DNA of 64,000 nt from Cellulosimicrobium sp. Marseille-Q4280. GTDB taxonomy: Bacteria; Actinomycetota; Actinomycetes; Actinomycetales; Cellulomonadaceae. The position numbers were made by a program, and so were the translations under genes. Positions 1-9,173 of the stretch are shown in pieces. Each line of letters opens with the position of its first letter. The first letter of the stretch is position 1. The notes under the pieces are model-generated. The model did not search any database, was not told the origin of the DNA, and was given only the letters and a program-made list of their open reading frames with translations. The stretch spans positions 1 through 64,000 of the forward strand of contig NZ_CALPBY010000002.1 in the NCBI RefSeq assembly GCF_943181405.1. Direction: 5' to 3'.

Positions 1-467
1 GGTTCGGTGCGCCGATCGACACGGGGGCGGGGGAGGACCTGTTCGCGCAGGTGCGTCCGGAGGATCTGCACCGGTACGGGTTGATCCCGGAGTTCATCGG
101 TCGGTTGCCGGTGATCGCGTCGGTGGGGGCGTTGGACGCGGAGGCGTTGGTGCGGATCCTGACGCAGCCGCGCAACGCGCTGGTCAAGCAGTATCAGCGG
201 ATGTTCGCGATCGACGGGGTGGAGCTGGAGTTCACGGACACCGCGGTGGAGGCGGTCGCGGAGCAGGCGTTGCTGCGCGGGACGGGGGCGCGGGGGCTGC
301 GCGCGATCATGGAGGAGGTGCTGCAGCAGGTGATGTTCGACGTGCCCTCGCGTGATGACGTGGAGCGGGTCGTGATCACCCGCGAGGTCGTGCTGGACAA
401 CGTCAACCCGACCATCGTGCCGCGCGCCACCACCCGCACCCGCACCCCCCGCGAGAAGTCCGCGTAG
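1..467 (+). CDS. clpX: ATP-dependent Clp protease ATP-binding subunit ClpX, C-terminal part
   Basis: Partial gene entering from the left edge, reading in frame from base 3 and ending at a TAG at 465-467. About 154 residues are present. They cover the end of the AAA+ module and the C-terminal small domain, including [13 protein letters not shown] and [12 protein letters not shown], which are hallmark ClpX segments (sensor-2 region). ClpX is the hexameric unfoldase that feeds substrates to ClpP. The Walker motifs and the N-terminal zinc-binding domain would lie upstream of the window. The tail after residue 135 is rich in Thr, Arg and Pro, as is common in actinobacterial ClpX. Identification is confident; the 5' end cannot be judged. 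Confidence 0.95.
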   Translation, partial: FGAPIDTGAGEDLFAQVRPEDLHRYGLIPEFIGRLPVIASVGALDAEALVRILTQPRNALVKQYQRMFAIDGVELEFTDTAVEAVAEQALLRGTGARGLRAIMEEVLQQVMFDVPSRDDVERVVITREVVLDNVNPTIVPRATTRTRTPREKSA

Positions 468-496
468 ACCGTCCCCGACCGGACGGCGCCGGAGCG

Positions 497-2314
497 TCAG
501 GCGTCCGTGCCGACCTTCGCGCCGTACAGGTCGTCGATCGTGCCGGCGAAGTCCTCGACGACGCGGGCGCGCTTCACCTTGAGCGACGGCGTGAGGTAGC
601 CGTTCTCCTCCGTGAAGTCCGTGTCGAGCACCGTGATCTTGCGGATCGACTCGGCGCGGGACACGGCCTCGTTCGCCCGCTCGACGGCGCGGTCGAGGGC
701 GTCGAGCACCCCCGCGTCCTTCGCCGCCGTCGCGACGTCCATCGCGGGCAGGCCGTGGGTCGAGAGCCAGCCGGGCAGCATCTCGTGGTCGAGCGTCACG
801 AGCGCGCCGATGAACGGACGCTGGTCGCCGACGACGACCACCTGGCTGACGATCGGGTGCGCCCGCAGGCGGTCCTCGAGGACCGCCGGCGCGACGTTCT
901 TGCCGCCTGCGGTGACGATGATCTCCTTCTTGCGCCCGGTGATCCGCAGGTAGCCGTCCGCGTCGAACGAGCCGAGGTCGCCCGTGCGGAACCAGCCGTC
1001 CTGGAGCGCCTCGGCGGTGAGGTCCGGCCGGTTGCGGTAGCCGCGGAACACGTGGTCGCCCTTGACGAGGAGCTCGCCGTCGGCGTCGATCCGCAGGGCC
1101 GTCCCGGGGAACGCGGGTCCGACCGTGCCGATCTTCGTCAGTCCGGGGAGGTTCACCGCGGTGGGCGCCGTGGTCTCGGTGAGGCCGTAGCCCTCGAGGA
1201 TCCGCAGGCCCACGCCGCGGAAGAAGTGCCCGAGGCGCTCGCCGAGGGGTGCGCCGCCGGAGATCGAGTGGGTGAGCCGGCCACCCATCGCGCCGCGCAG
1301 CGTGCGGTAGACGAGACGGTCCGCGACGGCGTGCTGCACCTTCAGGGGGAGCGACGGTCCGCGCGGGGTGTCGAGCGCGCGCGAGTACGAGATCGCGACC
1401 TTGGCCGCCCAGTGGAACGGCTTCGCCTTCCCGCCGGCCCGGGCCTTGTGCTCCGCCGAGTTGTACACCTTCTCGAACACGCGGGGCACCGCGAGGAGGA
1501 AGGTCGGCCGGAACGTCCCGAGGTCGGCGACGAGGTTCTTCGTGTCGGAGCTGTGCGCGAGGACCGAGTCGGCCGCTACGACGACCACCTGGATGAACCG
1601 CGCGAAGACGTGCGCGAGCGGGAGGAACAGGAGCGTGCGCGCCCCGGGGGAGTCGAGGATCTCCGCGAGGCCTGCGCGACCGTTCATCGCGAGGTGGACG
1701 AAGCTGCGGTGCGTGAGCTCGACCCCCTTCGGGCGCCCCGTCGACCCGGACGTGTAGATGATCGTCGCGAGGTCGTCGGCAGACCGGGCGGACCGACGGC
1801 GGTCGACCTCCTCCACGGGGACGCCACGACCGGCCGCCCGCAGCGCGTCGACGGCGCCGTCGTCGATGACGAGGACGTCCTCGAGGCCGGGCAGGTCGTC
1901 ACGGACGGACGCGACGGACGCGGCGTGCTCGGCGGTCTCGACGACCGCGAGGCGGACGTCGGCGTCGGAGCAGATCCAGTGCACCTGGTCGGGGGACGAC
2001 GTCTCGTACACCGGGACGGGGACGGCGCCGACCGACCAGGTCGCGAAGTCGAGGAGCGTCCACTCGTACCGCGTGCGCGACATGATCGCGACGTGGTCGC
2101 CCACCGCGACACCGCGGGCGACGAGGCCGCGCGCCACCGCCAGCACGTCGTCCGCGAACTCCTGGACCGTCATCGTCGACCACGCGCCGCCCGGCGCGTC
2201 GCGTCGCTCGATCATCGGGGCCGACGCCGCACGCGCGACGCGGTCGAGCAGGAGCGTGCTGATGGTCGCGCGAGGGGAGACCTCGACGAGGCTCGGCGAC
2301 ACGTGTTCCGTCAT
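497..2314 (-). CDS. Long-chain fatty acid--CoA ligase (AMP-forming, FadD15-type)
   Basis: 605 residues, full length for the family. It activates fatty acids to acyl-CoA through an acyl-adenylate in the cytoplasm. The AMP-binding P-loop YTSGSTGRPKG sits near residue 186, the adenylate motif EGYGLTET near 373, and GWFRTGDLG with GRKKEIIVTAGGKNV near 440-470 forms the hinge and C-terminal lid. The insert and the long C-terminal section resemble mycobacterial FadD15 and eukaryotic long-chain ligases more than short acetate ligases. It is convergent with clpX (29 bp gap) and divergent from the chorismate mutase gene. ATG start with GGAGAG a few bases upstream. A small inverted GTAC repeat lies in the shared upstream region. 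Substrate chain length cannot be told from sequence. Confidence 0.9.
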   Translation of the reverse strand: MTEHVSPSLVEVSPRATISTLLLDRVARAASAPMIERRDAPGGAWSTMTVQEFADDVLAVARGLVARGVAVGDHVAIMSRTRYEWTLLDFATWSVGAVPVPVYETSSPDQVHWICSDADVRLAVVETAEHAASVASVRDDLPGLEDVLVIDDGAVDALRAAGRGVPVEEVDRRRSARSADDLATIIYTSGSTGRPKGVELTHRSFVHLAMNGRAGLAEILDSPGARTLLFLPLAHVFARFIQVVVVAADSVLAHSSDTKNLVADLGTFRPTFLLAVPRVFEKVYNSAEHKARAGGKAKPFHWAAKVAISYSRALDTPRGPSLPLKVQHAVADRLVYRTLRGAMGGRLTHSISGGAPLGERLGHFFRGVGLRILEGYGLTETTAPTAVNLPGLTKIGTVGPAFPGTALRIDADGELLVKGDHVFRGYRNRPDLTAEALQDGWFRTGDLGSFDADGYLRITGRKKEIIVTAGGKNVAPAVLEDRLRAHPIVSQVVVVGDQRPFIGALVTLDHEMLPGWLSTHGLPAMDVATAAKDAGVLDALDRAVERANEAVSRAESIRKITVLDTDFTEENGYLTPSLKVKRARVVEDFAGTIDDLYGAKVGTDA

Positions 2315-2369
2315 GAGGACTCTCCGCTGAGTGGGACGGTCAGGGTGGGACGGCGTGCCACTTTACTCC

Positions 2370-2382
2370 GTACTCGCGGTAC
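2370..2382. promoter_or_regulatory. Possible operator, inverted GTAC repeat upstream of fadD-like gene
   Basis: GTAC-TCGCG-GTAC lies 56 bp upstream of the acyl-CoA ligase start, between divergent genes. Short palindromes with TAC/GTA ends are typical of TetR-type fatty-acid regulators in actinobacteria. This is one site with no second copy seen, so it is only a suggestion. Confidence 0.25.
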
Positions 2383-2457
2383 TGCGTTCCACCGTCCCTG
2401 CCGCGGGGTCCGGCCGCACGCCCGTGCCCGACGTCGGAGCACCGCCATCGGCGGACC

Positions 2458-2463
2458 TAGGAT
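2458..2463 (+). promoter_or_regulatory. -10 box of leaderless promoter, chorismate mutase gene
   Basis: TAGGAT ends exactly 6 nt before the GTG start at 2470. That puts the predicted transcription start on the start codon itself. No Shine-Dalgarno sequence is present. Confidence 0.6.
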
Positions 2464-2469
2464 CGGGGG

Positions 2470-2838
2470 GTGACGACGAACCCTGAGCAGCCGGCGCCGT
2501 CGGGCGCGCGGGAGATCCCTCCCGAGATCCTCACGCTGCGCGCCAGCATCGACAACATCGACGCGGCGCTCATGCACCTGCTCGCGGAGCGCTTCAAGTT
2601 CACCCGACGGGTCGGCGAGCTCAAGGCCACGGGCGGACTGCCCCCGGCCGACCCCACGCGGGACCGGCAGCAGATCGAACGGCTCACCGGCATCGCGTCG
2701 TCGGCCGGTCTCGACCCGGAGTTCGCCGAGGCGTTCCGCGAGTTCATCGTCCACGAGGTCATCCGTCACCACGAGCACATCGCCGCGGAGCACGCGGCCG
2801 CCGGGGGCTCCGTCCCCGTCCTCGACACGTACTCCTGA
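2470..2838 (+). CDS. Chorismate mutase (AroQ class)
   Basis: 122 residues, GTG start. It converts chorismate to prephenate, the branch point to Phe and Tyr. The all-helical AroQ fold is recognisable: LRASIDNIDAALMHLLAERF (about residues 25-44) followed by RRVGELKA and, at the C-terminal helix, FREFIVHEVIRHHEHIA. The Arg and Lys pattern that binds chorismate (RASID, RRVGELK, DPTRDRQQ) is retained. It is a stand-alone mutase with no prephenate dehydratase or DAHP-synthase domain, as usual in Actinobacteria. It appears to be transcribed leaderlessly. A hairpin with arms at 2907-2914 and 2933-2940 follows the gene and may be its terminator. Confidence 0.88.
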   Translation: MTTNPEQPAPSGAREIPPEILTLRASIDNIDAALMHLLAERFKFTRRVGELKATGGLPPADPTRDRQQIERLTGIASSAGLDPEFAEAFREFIVHEVIRHHEHIAAEHAAAGGSVPVLDTYS

Positions 2839-2906
2839 GCGCTCCCCGGTCGTCGGGTGGCGCGGTGGCGGGGCCTGCCGATCTGACGGACCCTGGTGTG
2901 GACCGA

Positions 2907-2940
2907 GGGCGGGCCGCCGCGGTCCGTGGCGAGCCCGCCC
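2907..2940 (+). terminator. GC-rich hairpin after chorismate mutase gene
   Basis: Perfect 8-bp arms GGGCGGGC and GCCCGCCC enclose an 18-nt loop, about 70 bp after the stop and 30 bp before the next start. No U-tract follows, so it could equally be a leader structure of the downstream gene. Confidence 0.35.
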
Positions 2941-2970
2941 GTCTGCCGACGGACGTCATGAGGTGTTCGC

Positions 2971-4170
2971 ATGAAGATCGATTGGCTCAAGCCTCTCCTC
3001 GGCCACCCGGGCCCTTTCGCGACGGTGTACATCGACGCGACACGGGCCAACGAGGCCGCGGACCGCGAGGTCGAGAACCGGTGGAAGGGCGTGCGTCGCC
3101 AGCTCCACCAGGAGGGAGCGCCCGACGCGGTGCTCGACGACCTCGAGGAGGTGGTCCTGCGGCCGACGAGGGTCGCGGGCCTGCACGGGCGCGTGCTGAT
3201 CGCCGACGACACGGGGATCCTCGTCGACCGGGTCCTCAAGGACCCGCCCGCACAGACGAAGGGAGCGTGGGGCCCCGTCCCCGCTCTGCTCCAGGCCGCG
3301 CGCGCGGCCGACGAGTCGGTGGACTACGTGCGCGTCGTGGTCGACCGCCAGGGCGCCGACCTCACCTGGTCCGTCGCGGGCGGCCACCTGCCGTACCAGG
3401 AGCCGGAGAGCGTCGAGGGCGGCCACGACGTCATCAACAAGGTGCGCACCGGTGGCCTGTCGCACAAGCGCATCGAGTCGCGGGCCGAGGACTCCTGGGA
3501 GCGCAACGCCGAGGTGGTCGCCACCGAGCTCGAGCGCCAGGTCGCCGAGCACCGGCCCGAGCTCATCCTGCTGACCGGTGACGTCCGCGCCGTCCCGCTG
3601 CTGCGCGGGGCGCTGAAGCGTCCGGTCGAGGAGCTCGTCGTGGAGGTGCCCGGCGGCGGGCGCGGGGCAGGGATCAACGAGGCCGCGTTCGAGGCCCACG
3701 TCAGCGACGCGCTCGACAGCTTCCGCGAGAGACGGCGCGAGAAGGTGCTCGCCGAGTACCGCCAGGAGCAGGGACGCGAGTCGGGGGCGGTGACGTCGAT
3801 CGAGGACGTCGTGGCCGTGCTCGCGCGGGGCCAGGTCTCCGAGCTGGTCCTCGCCGACGAGTACGGGCAGGACACCGCGCTCGACGGTCGCTCGCTGTGG
3901 ATCGGTCCGAGCCCGCTCCACATCGCCGCGACGAAGGAGGCCATCGAGGACCTCGGCGTCACCGACGGGCTGGAGAAGCTGCCGGCGACCGTCGCGCTCG
4001 TGCGCGCGGCGATCGGCCAGGACGCCGGCCTGACGTTCGCCCCGGAGGGCAGCGTCGAGCTCATCGAGGGCGTCGGCGCGACCCTGCGGTGGACGGACGA
4101 GGGGACGCCGCGCGAGGTCGCGGCGACGATGTCCGGGGACGACTCGCGGCTGCGCGGCGAGATCATCTGA
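2971..4170 (+). CDS. Rv2629/baeRF2-type release-factor-like protein
   Basis: 399 residues. The N-terminus (KPLLGHPGPFATVYIDATR) and the following charged helix, the central strand DYVRVVVDRQGADLTW and the later segment ELILLTGDVRAVPLL match the layout of mycobacterial Rv2629 and the bacterial family called baeRF2. These proteins are distant relatives of archaeo-eukaryotic peptide-release factor eRF1. The molecular role in bacteria is not settled; links to ribosome rescue or dormancy are proposals. No GGQ motif is visible, so peptidyl-tRNA hydrolysis of the eRF1 kind is not supported. Start chosen at the ATG with GAGG about 9 nt upstream. It is convergent with valS, separated by a strong bidirectional hairpin. 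Confidence 0.75.
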   Translation: MKIDWLKPLLGHPGPFATVYIDATRANEAADREVENRWKGVRRQLHQEGAPDAVLDDLEEVVLRPTRVAGLHGRVLIADDTGILVDRVLKDPPAQTKGAWGPVPALLQAARAADESVDYVRVVVDRQGADLTWSVAGGHLPYQEPESVEGGHDVINKVRTGGLSHKRIESRAEDSWERNAEVVATELERQVAEHRPELILLTGDVRAVPLLRGALKRPVEELVVEVPGGGRGAGINEAAFEAHVSDALDSFRERRREKVLAEYRQEQGRESGAVTSIEDVVAVLARGQVSELVLADEYGQDTALDGRSLWIGPSPLHIAATKEAIEDLGVTDGLEKLPATVALVRAAIGQDAGLTFAPEGSVELIEGVGATLRWTDEGTPREVAATMSGDDSRLRGEII

Positions 4171-4179
4171 CCGACGGGC

Positions 4180-4212
4180 GACGCCCTCCTCGCCGGGAGC
4201 GAGGAGGGCGTC
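4180..4212. terminator. Bidirectional hairpin terminator between baeRF2-like gene and valS
   Basis: A perfect 14-bp stem (GACGCCCTCCTCGC with its complement) closes a 5-nt loop CGGGA. It lies in the 70-bp gap between two convergent genes. There is no long T-run on either side, as is usual for high-GC terminators. Confidence 0.75.
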
Positions 4213-4240
4213 GTGCTGCGTGGCCGACGAGGCCGCCGGT

Positions 4241-7042
4241 TCAGGCCTTCTTGCGAGCCTCCGGCTCGCCGAGCTCCGAGGTGACGACGACGATCCCGCC
4301 CTGGACGGCAGGGTCGCCCTGGCCCTCGGCCGCCTCGACGAGGTCGAGCGACCCGGTGACGCGGCCGCCGTTGCGGACGTCGACCACCGCCGCCTCGACG
4401 CCGGCGAGAGAGGCGCCGGGGACGGCGACGGTCGCGGCGAGGATCGGCGTGCGCATGGACACCTTGGCCTCGGACTTGACCTTGCGCAGCGCGGCGAGCG
4501 CGTGGCCTGCGGCAGCGAGCACGGCGGGGTCGGCGTCGCCTGCGGCCGAGCGCGCGACGTCGGGCGTGGGCCACGGCGCGCGGTGGATCGAGCCCTCGGA
4601 GGCGCGCCACCAGGACCAGACCTCCTCGGTCGCGAAGGGCACGAACGGCGCGAAGAGGCGCAGCAGCGTGTCGAGGGCGATCGCGAGCGCGACGCGCGCC
4701 GACCGGGTCTCGGGCGAGACGTCCGACGCGGTGGCGCCCGCCCCGTAGGCGCGGTCCTTGACGAGCTCGAGGTAGTCGTCGCAGAACGTCCAGAAGTACG
4801 TCTCGGTGATCTCGAGCGCGCGCGTGTGGTCGTACGCCTCGAACGCCTCGGTGGCGCGCTCGACGACCGACGCGAGCCCCGCGAGCATCGCGCGGTCGAG
4901 CGTCTCGGTGACGGCCGCGGGGTCCAGGACGATCTCGCCGGTACCCGTCTCGGCGTCGACGCCGAACGAGAGCGCGAACTTCGACGCGTTGAGGATCTTG
5001 ATCGCGAGGCGGCGCCCGATCTTCATCTGGCCGACCTCGAACGCGGCGTCCGTACCGAGGCGCGCCGACGCCGCCCAGTAGCGCACCGCGTCCGAGCCGT
5101 GCTCCTCGAGCAGGCCCATCGGCGTCACGACGTTGCCCTTGGACTTCGACATCTTCTTGCGGTCCGGGTCGAGGATCCAGCCCGAGATCGCCGCGTTCTT
5201 CCAGGGCAACGAGCCGTGCTCGAGGTGCGAGCGCACGACGGTGGAGAACAGCCACGTCCGGATGATGTCCTGGCCCTGGGGGCGCAGGTCCATGGGGAAG
5301 ACGCGCTCGAACAGGTCGGTGTCGACCTCCCACCCGCCGGCGATCTGCGGGGTGAGCGACGACGTCGCCCACGTGTCCATGATGTCGTTCTCGCCGACGA
5401 AGCCGCCCGGCTTCCCCCGCTGGTCCTCGGTGTACCCGGCGGGCGCGTCGGACGAGGGGTCGACGGGGAGCGCGTCCTCGGACGGCACGATCGGGTGGTC
5501 GTGGTCCAGCTCGCCCGACTCGAGCACGGGGTACCAGAGCGGGATCGCGACACCGAAGAAGCGCTGGCGCGAGACGAGCCAGTCCCCGTTGAGGCCGCCG
5601 ACCCAGTTCTCGTAGCGCACGCGCATGAAGTCGGGGTGGAAGGCGAGCTCCTTGCCCCGCTGCAGCAGCTCGCCGCGCAGGTCGCGGCGCTCGCCGTCCG
5701 CGGTGGTCCAGTCGCGGCCGCCGTTGCGGATGTACCACTGGCGTGAGGTGACGATCTCGAGCGGCTTCTCGCCCCGCTCGTAGAAGTTGGCCATGCGCTG
5801 CGTCGGCACGGGCTCGCCGACGAGGTCGCCCGAGTCCCGCAGGGCGTCGACGACGACCTGGCGCGCGGAGAACGTCGTCTTGCCGGCCATCTCGGCGAAG
5901 AGCCCCTGACCGGTGTGCGACGTCACCCACTCGGGGGTCTCGCGCACGATGCGCCCGTCGCGCTGGATGATCGACCGGGTCGGGAGCTGCAGCTCGCGCC
6001 ACCACTGCACGTCCGTCAGGTCGCCGAACGTGCAGCACATCGCGATGCCCGCGCCCTTGCCCGGCTCCGCGGCGGGGTGCGCGAGGACGGGGAGCTCGAC
6101 GTCGAACAGCGGCGAGCGCACGGTCGTGCCGAACAGGTGCTGGTAGCGCTCGTCGTCGGGGTGCGCGACGAGCGCGACGCACGCCGCGAGCAGCTCGGGG
6201 CGCGTGGTCTCGATGTGCACGACCTCGCCCGTGGCCACGCCGTCGGCGGTGCGGTGGAAGGCGACCTTGTGGAAGTGGCCGGGGTACTCGCGCGCCTCGA
6301 GCTCGGCCTGGGCGACCGCGGTCTGGAACGTCACGTCCCACAGGCCCGGCGCCTGTGCCTGGTAGGCCTCGCCGCGTGCGAGGTTGCGCAGGAACGCGCG
6401 CTGCGCCGCGGTGCGCGACCGTGCGTCGATCGTCTGGTACGTCTGCGCCCAGTCGACCGAGAGACCGAGGCGGCGCCAGACCGCCTCGAACTGCTTCTCG
6501 TCCTCGACGGTGAGGCGCTCGCACAGCTCGATGAAGTTGCGTCGGCTGACGGGGACGTCCGGGGTCTTCGACGACTTCCCCTCGCCGCCCTCCTGCGGGG
6601 GCACGAAGCCCTCGACGTAGGGCAGCGTCGGGTCGCACCGCACGCCGTAGTAGTTCTGCACGCGCCGCTCGGTGGGCAGGCCGTTGTCGTCCCAGCCCAT
6701 CGGGTAGAAGACCTCGAGGCCGCGCATGCGCTGGTAGCGGGCGACGACGTCGGTGTGCGTGTAGGAGAAGACGTGGCCGACGTGCAGCGACCCGGACGCC
6801 GTCGGGGGCGGGGTGTCGATCGAGTAGACCTGCTCGCGGGTCTTCGTCCGGTCGAACGCGTACGTCCCCTGCTCGGCCCAGCGCGCGCCGTGCAGGTCCT
6901 CGAGCCCGTCGATGCTCACGCGGTCGGGTACTCCCGTGACCACCGCGCGGACGACGTCGCCGGCTACCTGGCCGGCGGTGGGGGTCGTTGCTGCAGCGGG
7001 GTCTGCCGCGCCTACGGGCGCGTTCGTCGGGAAGTCGCTCAT
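4241..7042 (-). CDS. valS: Valine--tRNA ligase (archaeal-type ValRS)
   Basis: 933 residues from the ATG at 7042. Class I synthetase charging tRNA-Val. The HIGH-type signature is in SGSLHVGHVFSYTHTD near residue 85; the KMSKS loop is KKMSKSKGN near 632. The segment after HIGH reads MGWDDNGLPTER instead of the DHAGIATQ found in E. coli and mycobacterial ValRS. That places it with the archaeal/Rickettsia-like ValRS lineage known from some Micrococcales. A C-terminal anticodon-binding domain and a short arm are present. GGGAG lies about 11 nt upstream of the chosen ATG. The frame stays open upstream into the next gene with no stop codon (see 7043-8110), so a longer fused product cannot be excluded. 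Confidence 0.93.
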   Translation of the reverse strand: MSDFPTNAPVGAADPAAATTPTAGQVAGDVVRAVVTGVPDRVSIDGLEDLHGARWAEQGTYAFDRTKTREQVYSIDTPPPTASGSLHVGHVFSYTHTDVVARYQRMRGLEVFYPMGWDDNGLPTERRVQNYYGVRCDPTLPYVEGFVPPQEGGEGKSSKTPDVPVSRRNFIELCERLTVEDEKQFEAVWRRLGLSVDWAQTYQTIDARSRTAAQRAFLRNLARGEAYQAQAPGLWDVTFQTAVAQAELEAREYPGHFHKVAFHRTADGVATGEVVHIETTRPELLAACVALVAHPDDERYQHLFGTTVRSPLFDVELPVLAHPAAEPGKGAGIAMCCTFGDLTDVQWWRELQLPTRSIIQRDGRIVRETPEWVTSHTGQGLFAEMAGKTTFSARQVVVDALRDSGDLVGEPVPTQRMANFYERGEKPLEIVTSRQWYIRNGGRDWTTADGERRDLRGELLQRGKELAFHPDFMRVRYENWVGGLNGDWLVSRQRFFGVAIPLWYPVLESGELDHDHPIVPSEDALPVDPSSDAPAGYTEDQRGKPGGFVGENDIMDTWATSSLTPQIAGGWEVDTDLFERVFPMDLRPQGQDIIRTWLFSTVVRSHLEHGSLPWKNAAISGWILDPDRKKMSKSKGNVVTPMGLLEEHGSDAVRYWAASARLGTDAAFEVGQMKIGRRLAIKILNASKFALSFGVDAETGTGEIVLDPAAVTETLDRAMLAGLASVVERATEAFEAYDHTRALEITETYFWTFCDDYLELVKDRAYGAGATASDVSPETRSARVALAIALDTLLRLFAPFVPFATEEVWSWWRASEGSIHRAPWPTPDVARSAAGDADPAVLAAAGHALAALRKVKSEAKVSMRTPILAATVAVPGASLAGVEAAVVDVRNGGRVTGSLDLVEAAEGQGDPAVQGGIVVVTSELGEPEARKKA

Positions 7043-8110
7043 GGTCGCCCATTCTCCCAGATCCCCGGGTGCCGACGGACGGCGTCTCGCCGCGTGGCCG
7101 CGGCGACGCAGGCGCCCGCTCGCCGCCAGCGGAGTCCCCGGTCGTCCGTCCGGCGGGCCCGGCTGCCTGGGCAGGGCGGCGTGCGCGCCGCCCAGCTGTG
7201 CGGAGAGCCACTCGGCCGTCCGCAGGACCCACTCCCACGTCGCGGGCTGCAGGGTGACGAGCGGCTGCCTGCTGTAGAGGAACAGCCGGTCGTCGACCAC
7301 CTCCACCGACACCGGGACCGGTGCCCCCACGATGCCGCCGACGACGTCGGGGGAGAGCACGGCCCGCGCCTCGTCCTGGGCGCCGTCGAGGCACGAGACG
7401 CGCACACGCCCGCCGAGCTCGCCATCGAGCTCGAGCTCCTGCGAGCGGTCGAGCGCGTGCGGGGCCGGGGCGCCCCGCGAACCGTCGGTGCGTCGCGTCT
7501 CGACCACGAGGTGGGGCAGCGCCCGGTCGAGCGTGACCATCGCGTACCACCAGGCATGGATCTCGACGGCCTTCCCGCGCTGCTCCTGGTAGCTGTACGC
7601 CGCGACCTCCACGGGCCGGGGGCCGCGCGTGCGCACGACGTCCCGTGCCGTGCGCGGTCGCCCGACGCCGAAGAGCATCCCGGGGCGGTCGGGAGCCTCG
7701 ATCGACGGCTCGAAGTCGAAGCCGTTCGCGGCGGCGAAGCGGCTGAGCCGGTACGTCTGCTCGCGGCCCTGCGCCGAGCCGCGTCGCATCGCCACGGCGA
7801 CCAGCCCCAGGGTCACGACCGCGGCGGGCACCGCGAGCCAGGGCAGGACGCCGAGCGGGGTGTCGACGCCGAGCGCGTGCAGCCCCAGGGCGACGAGGGC
7901 CAGCACGACGGCGATCGCGGACGCCACGACGGCGAGCGCCAGCGCGCCGAGGAGCGTCCCGACGACCGCACCGAGCACGACGCGGCCGGGCGACCGGGGG
8001 CCGTGGACCGTCCGCGAACGGTGGTACGCCCGGACCGCGGCGGGATCGACGGGCTCGACGAGGGCGCGGGTGTCGAGCGACGGCGGGACGCCGGTCGGGT
8101 CGGGGTGCAC
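7043..8110 (-). CDS. Two-helix membrane protein of unknown function, open in frame into valS
   Basis: Function not recognised. From a GTG at 8110 the product has an N-terminal soluble stretch, hydrophobic segments at about residues 44-80 and 87-107, then a soluble part with RLSRFAAANGFDFEPS, GMLFGVG and VDDRLFLYSRQP. This layout is common in uncharacterised Micrococcales membrane proteins. The conserved-looking part ends around residue 325. After it comes a low-complexity Arg/Pro/Gly stretch that continues, without any stop, into the valS start codon. Either the stop has been lost (by mutation or sequencing error), or a fused protein of about 1,290 residues is made. The weak start region overlaps the promoter zone of the divergent F420 enzyme gene. 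Confidence 0.55.
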
Positions 8111-8155
8111 GTCGCGAGGGTAGCGGGCTGCGAGACGGCGGTCGCGCGCCGGGCA

Positions 8156-8161
8156 TAAGGT
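8156..8161 (+). promoter_or_regulatory. -10 box of leaderless promoter, F420-dependent enzyme gene
   Basis: TAAGGT lies 7 nt before the ATG at 8169. No ribosome binding site is visible in the 60-bp divergent gap. Confidence 0.5.
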
Positions 8162-8168
8162 CGGTCGT

Positions 8169-9173
8169 ATGTCCTCTGACCTCACCGTCGGCTACGCAGC
8201 CATGCTCGAGCAGTTCCACCCCACCGAGGCCGTCGAGCTCTCGGCGTACGCGGAGTCGCACGGCTTCTCCGGCACGATGGCGGCCGACCACTTCCAGCCC
8301 TGGGTCCCCGCCCAGGGGCAGTCGTCGTTCGTCTGGAACGTCCTGACCGCGCTCGGCGAGCGCACGTCCGGCGACCTCGGCCCGGGCGTCACCGCCCCGA
8401 CGTTCCGCTGGCACCCGGCGATGGTCGCGCAGGCCTCCGCGACGCTCGCCGCGATGTACCCCGGCCGGCACTGGCTCGGTCTCGGTTCCGGAGAGGCGCT
8501 CAACGAGCACGTCGTCGCGGGCTACTGGCCCGAGGCGCCCGAGCGCATCAACCGCATGTTCGAGGCCATCGACGTCATCAAGAAGCTCTTCACGGCCTCG
8601 CTCGCGGGCAAGGACGTCAAGCACTCCGGGCAGTTCTACAAGATGGAGTCCACGCGGCTGTGGACGATGCCCGAGGTCCCGCCGGAGATCCTCGTCGCCA
8701 CCGCGGGACCCGTGACCGCCAAGCGTGCGGGCCGCCACGCCGACGGTCTCATCACGGTCGGCGCACCCCTCGAGAAGATCTCCATGCTGTTCGGCAAGTT
8801 CGACGACGGCGTCCGCGAGTCCGGGCGAGACCCGCAGTCCATGCCCAAGGTCCTCCAGCTCCACCTCTCCTGGGCGGAGACGGACGAGGAGGCGCTCGCC
8901 AACGCGATGCACGAGTGGCCCAACGGCGGCATGAAGTTCCCCAAGGCCGACATCCGCTCGCCGCACGACTTCGAGCAGATGGCCAAGCTCGTGCGCCCGG
9001 AGGACTTCGAGGGCCGCATGGTCATCTCGGCGGACCCCGACGAGCACCGGGCCTACATCCAGAAGTTCGTCGACCTCGGGTTCGACCGCATCTACCTCCA
9101 CAACGTCGGGCGCAACCAGCGCGAGTGGATCGAGACGTTCGGGCGCGACGTCCTGCCGAAGCTCTCCCGATGA
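8169..9173 (+). CDS. F420-dependent glucose-6-phosphate dehydrogenase family LLM oxidoreductase
   Basis: 334 residues, close to the 336 of mycobacterial Fgd1. Luciferase-like TIM barrel that uses coenzyme F420. DHFQPW at residues 40-45 and GSGEALNE at 106-113 are shared with Fgd1, as are TPTFRWHPA-type and ASDPDE-type segments (here TAPTFRWHP and SADPDEH). Fgd1 oxidises glucose-6-phosphate and makes F420H2 for other reductases. This protein clearly belongs to the same family (the G6PDH family of F420 LLM enzymes), but the true sugar substrate is not proven. Its stop overlaps the start of cofE (ATGA), so the two are translationally coupled. It is therefore the likely source of F420H2 for the other F420 enzymes in this window. 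Confidence 0.82.
   Translation: MSSDLTVGYAAMLEQFHPTEAVELSAYAESHGFSGTMAADHFQPWVPAQGQSSFVWNVLTALGERTSGDLGPGVTAPTFRWHPAMVAQASATLAAMYPGRHWLGLGSGEALNEHVVAGYWPEAPERINRMFEAIDVIKKLFTASLAGKDVKHSGQFYKMESTRLWTMPEVPPEILVATAGPVTAKRAGRHADGLITVGAPLEKISMLFGKFDDGVRESGRDPQSMPKVLQLHLSWAETDEEALANAMHEWPNGGMKFPKADIRSPHDFEQMAKLVRPEDFEGRMVISADPDEHRAYIQKFVDLGFDRIYLHNVGRNQREWIETFGRDVLPKLSR

Noticed and set aside
755-2473. A 572-codon plus-strand frame opposite the acyl-CoA ligase gene
   Set aside because: Mirror frame of a clear ligase; Arg/Glu/Val-rich low-complexity translation without motifs.
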